A stretch of DNA of 64,000 bases from Drouetiella sp036703255. Its GTDB lineage: Bacteria > Cyanobacteriota > Cyanobacteriia > Elainellales > Elainellaceae. The DNA is taken from positions 48,774 through 112,773 of the forward strand of contig DATNPL010000151.1 in NCBI GenBank assembly GCA_036703255.1. The letters are read 5' to 3'. The position numbers and the translations under genes are program-made. Each line of letters opens with the position of its first letter. Position 1 is the first letter of the stretch. Positions 50,974 through 58,927 of the stretch are shown piece by piece. The notes below the pieces were generated by a model, which was not told the origin of the DNA, made no database searches, and saw only the letters and a list, made by a program, of their open reading frames with translations.

Positions 50974-51870
50974 ATGCATCAGCCCCGAGAGGATATCGCA
51001 CCCAAGTCTTCGCCACCCATGATGAATCGACAGATTAGAAATTTAGGAAGAGGTCTACTGCTGCTCGTTGGCGTTGCCCTATCAGGACTGGTTGTTCTAG
51101 AAGCGACCCAGCAAATGGTCAGAGCCATAGATTTCAATGGCACGGACATTACCCTTCGTCCGTCACAGCCGTCATCGTCCACATTGTCTGAGCGCCCCCA
51201 GGCGGCAAACCGGGCGATCGCCCAAAATGGAGCCAAAAGTTCCGAAGCCATCAGCTTTGACATTGGCACTACGCGCTCTAGCACCTCGGCTTTGAGTACA
51301 GGAACGGCCAATGATGCCCAGCAGCCCCTTTCTCAGCTTTCGTCTGACCAGGTCGCAGCCTCTGTCAATGCTTGGAATGGAGCCTCTTTCCCCGTCGAAG
51401 GTTTTCAAGCCTATACTTCGGCTTTTGGCTATCGACTGTCTCCTAGCGGCGGCTACAGTCAAGAATTTCACTATGGGCTAGACATGGCAGCTCCTGAAGG
51501 CAGCTATGTCCGCAACTGGTGGAGTGGCGAAGTGGTCGAGGTTTCAGACAACAGCAACTGCGGCACCTCTGTAGTGGTTGAGTCGGGCAACTGGACGCAT
51601 ATCTATTGCCATATGCAAGGGCATGTTGAAACAGATGGTCAGGGGACTTTCCTGATCGATCGCGAAGGCGGCATCCAGATCTATCAAGGGCAACAGGTGA
51701 TTGCAGGCGCAAGAATTGGGCGAGTTGGCATGACGGGACGAACGACAGGCCCTCACCTGCACTGGGGCTTAAAATATGACGGCAATTGGGTTGATCCGGC
51801 CTATGTGTTGAAAGCTATGTACTCCGGACAGGAGGCTGCCGCGCGAGCCACGGGCGATCGCGTTCAGTAA
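50974..51870 (+). CDS. M23-family (LytM-like) peptidase
   Basis: 298 residues; ATGs at 51019 and 51022 are possible later starts. One membrane anchor or uncleaved signal at about 25-45 (LGRGLLLLVGVALSGLVVL), a low-complexity Ser/Thr/Gln linker to about 145, then the M23 domain. Zinc ligands are His166 and Asp170 in HYGLDMA and His263 in HLHW, with His261 as catalytic partner. The full set is present, so it is probably an active peptidoglycan endopeptidase in the periplasm. An insertion around FLIDREGGIQIYQGQQV is normal for cyanobacterial members. Convergent with the histidine-kinase-like gene. Confidence 0.93.
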   Translation: MHQPREDIAPKSSPPMMNRQIRNLGRGLLLLVGVALSGLVVLEATQQMVRAIDFNGTDITLRPSQPSSSTLSERPQAANRAIAQNGAKSSEAISFDIGTTRSSTSALSTGTANDAQQPLSQLSSDQVAASVNAWNGASFPVEGFQAYTSAFGYRLSPSGGYSQEFHYGLDMAAPEGSYVRNWWSGEVVEVSDNSNCGTSVVVESGNWTHIYCHMQGHVETDGQGTFLIDREGGIQIYQGQQVIAGARIGRVGMTGRTTGPHLHWGLKYDGNWVDPAYVLKAMYSGQEAAARATGDRVQ

Positions 51871-51920
51871 TACTCATGTACAAAACCAAGAACTTTTTGA
51901 GAGCGTGCAGTGGAGCCGCA

Positions 51921-53366
51921 TTACGCAATAGGCAGCAAAATTTCAAACTCGGTACGATGCCTGCCCATATTTTCCTGAACAGAGCCTGTCGCTTCCATGT
52001 TTAAGGAACGAAAAAGCAGCTTGCCGCCGTGCCTGGTCGTCACAATTTGATAGCTCAACCCCAGACTCGTTTCTTTATTGGCTCGGTGTTCTGCTGACAA
52101 AGCCTCTTCGATTTGCCTTTTTTTTGCCGCCGAAAGCTCTGAGCCATTATCGGCAATTTGAATAGACACCCAATGCTCTTTGACTGAATTTGTCCCTTCA
52201 CAGACAGGCAGTACCTGAGTCTTGACGGTAATTTGTGGCTTAGCTTGGAGCCTCTCTGCCGACTGCTGACCCAACTCTGCTAACCCTTGACGCACCGATC
52301 GATCCAGCAAGGCTTCTACGGCATTGGTCAAAATACTGATAAACACTTGGCTCAGCTGTCCGGCATAGCAAGAAATGGGCGGCAGATGGCCATAGTCACG
52401 CACAATTTCGATCTCGCCACTCAGGCGACTTTTCAGCAAGAGCAAGATGCTGTCTAGGCATTCATGCAAGTTAGCAGGCTTGGGGTAAACTTCATCCACA
52501 TGGCAAAAGTTTTGCAAACTAGCGGCTAGTTTTTTGAGGCGCTCGGCTCCACTTTTCATGCTGGTGATGGTTTGGGGTAAATCTTGGCGCAGATAATCTA
52601 GCTCGATGTCGGCTTGCAGTTGGGCGATCGCGCCTGGAAATTTTCCTCCCGCAGTTTCTCGAACATACTGCTCGTAAGCCTCTAAAAGCCTCAGAATTTG
52701 CTGGGTGTAGCTAGAGACATGCACGAGGTTGCCCCAGATAAAGCCCACAGGGTCAAGGATCTCATGGGCTACGCCATCGACTAACCGCCCCAAACTCGCC
52801 ATTTTCTCAACTTGGATCATCTGAATCTGGGCGCGTTCGTGGCGCACCTGGGCTTCTAGACCTCGAATTTGCCAATAGGCAATATTGAGTTCGTGAACAT
52901 CGAGCATCTGATGGGTCGGGGCATCCGCCTGAGAATCAGGGGCGTTATGGGCATCAAACTGGACAATAATCGGCTCAGCCCGCTCAAGAGGCGATCGCTG
53001 TAAGGCCATTTGTGCGGCCACTACGATCGGAGTGGTGGCAGATACCAGTAAACAGTCCCCACGCGTGTAGCGATACAAAACTGAGAGCGGCTGCGGCAAA
53101 AAAGCAGTGCCTTGAGGACGAATCAAAAACTCCAAGAGGCGCTGCCGCGAAATCATGCCCAAAAAGCGATCGCCCTCTCGCAAGATGGCTCCTGGCACTG
53201 TTGGATGGCGATCGAACATATGCGCCAGAGCTTGGCCAGAAACCTCGGCAGACGCTTGAAAATGGTGCAGCGGCAAGTCTGCCAGAGTGGATTCGAGAGA
53301 AAGCCCCTGGCGGTTAGCCTCGGAAACTGAGGGGAGCGTGAATTCGGCAGGCTGGGTAAATGTCAT
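51921..53366 (-). CDS. Histidine-kinase-like protein with degraded ATP-binding motifs
   Basis: 481 residues, soluble. The N-terminal 165 residues resemble a CBS-pair module (PGAILREGDRFLGMISRQRL). A helical linker leads to the acceptor region SLGRLVDGVAHEILDPVGF, with the phosphorylatable His kept but HEINNP changed to HEILDP. The N box (LSQVFISILTNAVEALLD) is intact. The G1 box reads ADNGSELS, lacking the glycine of DxGxG, and the G2 box reads KETSLGLSY instead of KGTGLGLS. ATP binding is therefore doubtful. It may be a phosphoacceptor, or a sensor acting by dimerising with a true kinase. No response regulator is adjacent. Confidence 0.88.
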   Translation of the reverse strand: MTFTQPAEFTLPSVSEANRQGLSLESTLADLPLHHFQASAEVSGQALAHMFDRHPTVPGAILREGDRFLGMISRQRLLEFLIRPQGTAFLPQPLSVLYRYTRGDCLLVSATTPIVVAAQMALQRSPLERAEPIIVQFDAHNAPDSQADAPTHQMLDVHELNIAYWQIRGLEAQVRHERAQIQMIQVEKMASLGRLVDGVAHEILDPVGFIWGNLVHVSSYTQQILRLLEAYEQYVRETAGGKFPGAIAQLQADIELDYLRQDLPQTITSMKSGAERLKKLAASLQNFCHVDEVYPKPANLHECLDSILLLLKSRLSGEIEIVRDYGHLPPISCYAGQLSQVFISILTNAVEALLDRSVRQGLAELGQQSAERLQAKPQITVKTQVLPVCEGTNSVKEHWVSIQIADNGSELSAAKKRQIEEALSAEHRANKETSLGLSYQIVTTRHGGKLLFRSLNMEATGSVQENMGRHRTEFEILLPIA

Positions 53367-54018
53367 TGAGTCAGCTCAGTGAAAACTTAGTTCAAACTCA
53401 GTGCAAACAATAGTGCAAACAATAAGGGCCGATGAGGAAGGGTCAATGAGGAGGATTGATTCATCATGCTTTAGAATGCCCAGCGATCGCTGGCTCACGA
53501 CAATTTTTGAAATTTGCATGAAGGATTTATGCGGTCAACTGGGTATATTCCGTTCATGAGCGCTTGATGAACTTTCAAAGTTCATGGTTTCAACAGGTTA
53601 TTGATGGCTTAGAAAGATGCGGACGGTGAAACCGGACAGCGAAACCTTCGAAGAAATCAATAGCAAACCTAAATCATGAGCGAATTTAAGGGTTTGGACT
53701 AAAGCTTTGCTGATTTCACCTCGCTTGACTGTTCAGCTTCATCAATAGATCACCTTGTAACGTCGTGGTGCTCTAAAGGTAGAGCTTTTGTAGGAGAAAA
53801 TGCGTTCAAACCGCTATTAGTAGCGCTATCATTGACCGTGAGAAATTTAGATTCTTGTAAATTTAGATTTTCTCAAGTCAAGTCTCATAAACCTAATCTT
53901 GTTGGTGCCTCAGCAAAGTTGGATCGATGCGAGACGGCTTCCCCAGCTTGCTCGGGAAAATGCATTCATTCATTTTGCTGCGATCGCTTCCTGAATCCCC
54001 TCATTAAGAGCGTTGACC
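53367..54018. other. Upstream region of the second RTX gene
   Basis: About 650 bp without a gene. It holds an inverted repeat at 53770-53785 (GCTCTA/TAGAGC) and the motif at 53811-53833 that also occurs before the giant RTX gene. The rest is AT-rich leader sequence with nothing recognisable. Confidence 0.5.
53811..53833 (+). promoter_or_regulatory. Motif shared upstream of two RTX genes, copy 2
   Basis: CGCTATTAGTAGCGCTATCA, the partner of the site at 28233, about 185 bp before the ATG at 54019. As in copy 1, a perfect 6-bp inverted repeat lies a little upstream. A looser relative (GCGTTATTAAGAGCAG) lies at 58839, before the third RTX gene. Confidence 0.3.
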
Positions 54019-57000
54019 ATGACTGCTGCGACTGCTTCTACCCTGATCTTTGTTGACGCTACGGTCGATGACTATCAGAGCCTTATCCAGGGTGCTAATC
54101 CGACTGCCGAAATTGTTGTGCTTGACCCCAGCCAAGACGGCATTCAGCAAATTAGCAGGTCGCTAGCGGGCGATCGGGCGACTCATCCTGCTCTGGTTAC
54201 TAGCGTTCACATTGTCTCTCACGGCAGCAATGGCAGCCTGCGCCTGGGGGCAACGCCTTTAGACTGGCGCAGTCTAGGAAGATATGCAGAGCAAATTCAG
54301 CAGTGGAGCCAGGGACTGGCTAAGAAGGCCAACATTTTGCTCTACGGCTGCAATGTTGCTTCCACTGACAGCGGCGAAGCTTTTGTCCGGCAAATCAGTC
54401 GGCTGACCGGAGCGGCGGTGGCGGCATCCAAAACCCTAACGGGCAGCACCGCACTAGGAGGTAATTGGGATCTAGAGTTTTCCACAGGCAAAATCGAGGC
54501 GGCGATCGCGTTTCAGCCATCAACTTTGGAAACCTATAGCGGCGTACTCGGCACTTTTAACGTCAGCACCTACACCCAACTCAAAGATGCCATCAACGCC
54601 GCCCAGACGACGCCCGAAGATGATGTCATCAACCTCACAGGCAACATTAATCTGACGGATAATCTGCCTGTCATTGCATCCAATATTACTTTTGCGGGCA
54701 ACAGCTACACGGTGAGCGGTAGCAACACCTACCGTCCTTTTACCGTCAACAGCGGCACCGTTGTTTTCTCTAACTTAACGATCGCCAACGGTAGGGCGAT
54801 CGGTTCAGCCGGAGCCAACGGGACGAGCCAAGCGGGGGGCGACGGGGGCTTTGGTCGAGGCGGCGGCTTGCTGGTGAATGGCGGCATCGTGTCGCTAGTT
54901 AACGCCAACTTTCAAAGCAATCAGGCGATCGGCGGGCAGGGGGGCACCAGCCTGAGCAGTGCGGGTGGCAATGGTGGCTTTGGGCAGGGTGGCGCAGTTT
55001 ACGTCAATGCCGGAAGCTTACGCATCAGCACGACCAGCTTTAGCAGCAACGCTGCGACAGCAGGCGCAGGTGGCTCAGGAGCCATTAACGGGACGGTCGG
55101 GCAGGGCAAAGGTGGGGCAGTGTTTGTCAATACAGGCGCGACGGTTGTTTCCGAACGCACGCCTGCCTTTAATGGCAATACTGCGACCAACGCACTGGCG
55201 CTTGAAACCGACAACGCCAACCTGTTTGGCACATTGACGGTGGTGATTCCGCCTACCATTACGGCGATCAATCGCGTTCAGCCCGCGCTCACGGCAGCTA
55301 CGAATGTGAGCTACACGGTCACATTTGACCAGGATGTTTCCGGAGTCGATGCGGCCGACTTTACGCTACAGGCAACCGGAAATATCGTCGGGGCAGGTAT
55401 TGTCTCTGTGACGCCCGTGAGTGCCAGTACCTACACCGTTACGGTCAATACAGGCACAGGCCAAGGAACCCTCAGGCTCGATTTAGTGGATGATGACACC
55501 ATCCAAAACACGGCAACAAGCGCGCCGCTAGGCTCTACGGGGGTGGGCAATGGCGACTTTGCAGGGCAAACCTACACGATCGATAAAACGCCGCCTCAGG
55601 TCTTTTCCATTACGCGCAAGGGCAGCAACCCCACGGCCGCAGCGACGCTCACCTATACAGTTATTTTTGACCAGAACGTGACTGGGGTGGACGCTGCCGA
55701 TTTTGCCCTGGCGGTTTCTGCGACTCCTCCTGGCTCAACAATTACCGGAGCCAGCATTGCTTCTATTACGCCCGTCAATGGCAAGACCTTCGATATCGTC
55801 GTCAACTCAGGGACAGGCAACGGCGACCTAGCGCTAAACCTGGTAGATAATGACTCGATCGCCAACACATTGGGCGTCGTCCTCGGAGGAGCCGGGGCTG
55901 CCAACGGCAACTTTACTGGGCAGGCTTACAGCATTAATAAAACGCCTCCGGCTGTCTCATCGATTGTCCTGGCTAATCCCAATCCCACGAAGGCGGGTAC
56001 GGTACAGTACACCGTCACCTTTAGCCAAAGCGTCGCGAATGTTGATGCTGCTGACTTTACGCTAACCGCAGTGGGGATAACAGGAGCCAACATTGCCTCT
56101 GTGCAACCTGTCGATCCTTCTAACACCAGCGTTTACACCGTTACCATCAATACGGGCACAGGGGACGGCAGCTTGGGACTAAATCTGTCAGACAATGACA
56201 CGATCGCCAACAGCTTAGGGGTTGTGTTAGGTGGCGCAGGATCAGGCAACGGCAGCTTCACGGGACAGGCTTACACGCTGATCAAAAGCAGCCCCGTCGT
56301 GTCCTCGATTTCGCTGGTGAATCCTAGTCCAACGGCTTCCTCCACCGTAAATTATGCGGTTACTTTCAATCAAGATGTGACGGGTGTGAATGCCGCTGAC
56401 TTTGCCCTCACCTCGTCAGGCGTTTCGGGAGCCACCATCACCGGCGTTTCGGGCAGCGGCAAGTCCTATACAGTCGCAGTCGCTACAGGCAACGGCAGCG
56501 GCTCTCTGGGTTTAAACCTGGTGGATAATGATTCGATCGCCAACGGAGTCGGGACAGTGCTGGGCGGCACGGGGTCTGGCAATGGCAACTTCACCGGGCA
56601 AACCTATAACGTCAACAAGGTACCGCCGCGAGCGAGCTCTATCAGCCGCTTGGATACTAACCCCAGCAATGCTGCCACGATCAACTTTGCGGTCATCTTT
56701 AATGAGAATGTGATTCAGGTTGATGCTGCCGATTTTGCCCTAACGGCACAGGGGGTTTCTGGCGCTCGGATCGAGTCTGTTACCCGCGTCAATGGCAGCT
56801 TTTATACGGTAGGAGTGAATGCTGGCAGCGGCAACGGCTCGATCGGACTCAGCCTGATCGATAACGACTCAATTCTGAATACTCTGGGGGTCGTGTTGGG
56901 GGGTGCCGGATCGGGAAATGGCAACTTCTTGGGCGAAGCCTACAGCATCGATCGCACTGCACCCTCGGTAGACATTGTGGATGTGGCTCCAGACCCACGC

Positions 57001-57969
57001 CGAGATAAGGTAGACAGCGCGACGCTGCGGTTTAGTGAGGCGGTCAGTGGCTTTAATCTATCGGATTTGCGTCTCACCCGAGATGATGTCAATATTCCTC
57101 TCTCAAAAGCCACCCTGACTTCAACAGATGGCATTAACTGGACATTAGGCAATATTCGCAAGCTCACTAATCAAAAAGGAGACTACTCGCTGACGCTGGT
57201 TGCTGGAGAGAGTGGCATTCGAGATGCCGCCGGAAATGCCTTAACAGGCAACGCTGCCGATCGCTGGACAAACCTCATTACCGTTAATGCTTGCCTCCCT
57301 GGAATTGCCCTCAGCGGCACGCGCGGAGCCGATACCCTAACGGGCACAGATGACAACGATACCCTGCGAGGTTTAGAAGGAAACGATACCCTGATTGGTC
57401 TTGATTGCCAGGATAGACTTGTTGGCAACAGTGGTAATGATCGCCTTGTCGGCGGAGAAGGAAACGATACGCTGTTGGGTGTGGCAGGCAACGATACGCT
57501 AGAAGGCGGGCTAGGGGCAGATACGATAACGGGTGGGCTGGGGGCCGATCGCTACCTCTATGCCGGAAACAGTCAGGCAGAAGCCTTATCGAACTCTTTA
57601 GTCAGCGCTCCTGATCAAGTGCAGGGATTCAAATTTGCTCAAGGCGATAAGTTTCAACTTAATTTTGGTGGCCGGAGAAGCGATCGCCCTCGGGGGTTAT
57701 TTAATGCAGGTCAGGTCAGGGGCAATAATCTCACCGCCGCTGCCCGATCGGCCTATGCTGACAAAAATCAAAGAAGTTCCGGTTCGCAATCGCTACGAGG
57801 CAATGAGGCGGTATTCTTTGGCTGGCGTGGACAGACCTACCTGTCGGTCAACGACAATAGCCAAGGGTTCTCGGCTTCTCGTGATCTGGTGGCAAACGTT
57901 AGCGGCATTGGCTTTAAGTCGGGTGATGCTAACGCGGGTACGCTGACTACAACCAATTATTTTGCTTAA
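54019..57969 (+). CDS. DUF4347 - beta-helix - Ig-like - RTX protein (1316 residues)
   Basis: Starts at the ATG at 54019; a TTG two codons earlier is ignored. Domains: DUF4347 (about 8-180) with His68 in HIVSHGSNG and Cys111 in LLYGCNVAS; a Gly/Asn-rich right-handed beta-helix of the kind seen in polymorphic surface proteins (about 185-415); five Ig-like repeats of about 110 residues (pattern NPTAAATLTYTVIFDQNVTGVDAADF) plus one divergent SwmB-like repeat (about 415-1090); and RTX repeats (1100-1180). Cys1092 and Cys1130 frame the start of the RTX part, exactly 37 residues apart as in the next RTX protein. No signal peptide; type I export likely. Probably an adhesin or extracellular matrix protein. 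The His/Cys pair suggests self-processing (inference). Confidence 0.9.
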   Translation: MTAATASTLIFVDATVDDYQSLIQGANPTAEIVVLDPSQDGIQQISRSLAGDRATHPALVTSVHIVSHGSNGSLRLGATPLDWRSLGRYAEQIQQWSQGLAKKANILLYGCNVASTDSGEAFVRQISRLTGAAVAASKTLTGSTALGGNWDLEFSTGKIEAAIAFQPSTLETYSGVLGTFNVSTYTQLKDAINAAQTTPEDDVINLTGNINLTDNLPVIASNITFAGNSYTVSGSNTYRPFTVNSGTVVFSNLTIANGRAIGSAGANGTSQAGGDGGFGRGGGLLVNGGIVSLVNANFQSNQAIGGQGGTSLSSAGGNGGFGQGGAVYVNAGSLRISTTSFSSNAATAGAGGSGAINGTVGQGKGGAVFVNTGATVVSERTPAFNGNTATNALALETDNANLFGTLTVVIPPTITAINRVQPALTAATNVSYTVTFDQDVSGVDAADFTLQATGNIVGAGIVSVTPVSASTYTVTVNTGTGQGTLRLDLVDDDTIQNTATSAPLGSTGVGNGDFAGQTYTIDKTPPQVFSITRKGSNPTAAATLTYTVIFDQNVTGVDAADFALAVSATPPGSTITGASIASITPVNGKTFDIVVNSGTGNGDLALNLVDNDSIANTLGVVLGGAGAANGNFTGQAYSINKTPPAVSSIVLANPNPTKAGTVQYTVTFSQSVANVDAADFTLTAVGITGANIASVQPVDPSNTSVYTVTINTGTGDGSLGLNLSDNDTIANSLGVVLGGAGSGNGSFTGQAYTLIKSSPVVSSISLVNPSPTASSTVNYAVTFNQDVTGVNAADFALTSSGVSGATITGVSGSGKSYTVAVATGNGSGSLGLNLVDNDSIANGVGTVLGGTGSGNGNFTGQTYNVNKVPPRASSISRLDTNPSNAATINFAVIFNENVIQVDAADFALTAQGVSGARIESVTRVNGSFYTVGVNAGSGNGSIGLSLIDNDSILNTLGVVLGGAGSGNGNFLGEAYSIDRTAPSVDIVDVAPDPRRDKVDSATLRFSEAVSGFNLSDLRLTRDDVNIPLSKATLTSTDGINWTLGNIRKLTNQKGDYSLTLVAGESGIRDAAGNALTGNAADRWTNLITVNACLPGIALSGTRGADTLTGTDDNDTLRGLEGNDTLIGLDCQDRLVGNSGNDRLVGGEGNDTLLGVAGNDTLEGGLGADTITGGLGADRYLYAGNSQAEALSNSLVSAPDQVQGFKFAQGDKFQLNFGGRRSDRPRGLFNAGQVRGNNLTAAARSAYADKNQRSSGSQSLRGNEAVFFGWRGQTYLSVNDNSQGFSASRDLVANVSGIGFKSGDANAGTLTTTNYFA

Positions 57970-58927
57970 GCCTTGAGAGCGCGCCTGTTCTTAGAGGCGA
58001 TACTGAGCGACTAAAGATATGTTGGCTCAAGCGACTGAAAAAGCTCAAGCGATCGCTTGAGCTTTTTCAGTCGCTTTTTCAGTATTGATAGCAGTCACCT
58101 TCACGATCTTCACAGCGCTACGCGCTGAAGTCCCATCCTAATTTCCCTAAAAGCCTTTTGGAGAAAAGCTTTCAGGGAAATATTGTCTTAACCTGGTGGG
58201 GTCGAGCTACAAAATATCCCTGTTCCACCCCATAGGACGACAGCTAGGACTATGCGAGCTGAACCATTAAAAATTCTTTAAACAAAGCTTGTTAACCGTG
58301 TAAACCACTAGACTTTTCTCTAGCCTCCTCCAATCACACCTCCCACAATCTCAGTAGATCGCTAACGAAGTGTTCGTTGCATGTTGAGTGCGGCAAACGC
58401 CTAAAGCTCTGACTTCGTATAATTTGCGTGCAAAATCAGGGCTTTAGAAGCAAAAAGGTTGAATTCTGCATGCGATCGGCCGAATCTAGATCTCTCAGAG
58501 AGAATTGCGTATCAATCTTTATTATTTCCATAAAAACTCTGGAGACAAAAGAACGTTGGACATGTAACTCACTATCAAATTGGAAATGGCGTGTTGTGCC
58601 TTACAAAGCCTGACATCAATCCCTAATTAGAATGCCTTACCAGCCGCTTCTAAAGATATTGCTATCTTCCGAGGCAGGACGTAATCGATGGATCTTTAGA
58701 TTAATCTCATAAAATTTACGGATCTTTTGACAAATACCTGTGTTGGATTTAACCAAGTCAAGGTATATTTACTGAAGTTGCTATTATAGCCACAAAAAAT
58801 TAGATCCCTGTACGCTGTTTCTACTGAAGCGCAATGAGAGCGTTATTAAGAGCAGTTTTCGGCTAGTCATGCATTTTCTGAGCAGTTCCTTAAGTAGTTT
58901 CTTTAAGTCACCAAGAGCATTTCAGCT
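57970..58927. other. Gene-free interval between two RTX genes
   Basis: About 960 bp. Contains the long terminator-like palindrome at 58030-58075, a small AGCGC-TAC-GCGCT hairpin at 58111-58123, a hairpin near 58139-58177, a 12-bp imperfect inverted repeat (58401-58412 with 58436-58447) and a CAGTAGATCGC motif at 58352 like the ends of the MITE-like element. No gene recognised; the last 250 bp form the AT-rich leader of the next gene. Confidence 0.5.
58030..58080 (+). terminator. 46-bp perfect palindrome with HIP1 at its apex
   Basis: Arms 58030-58050 and 58055-58075 are exactly complementary and the central GATC is itself palindromic, so GCGATCGC forms the apex. TTTTTC follows. It lies 60 bp after the stop of the DUF4347/RTX gene and should be an efficient terminator. 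Confidence 0.85.
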
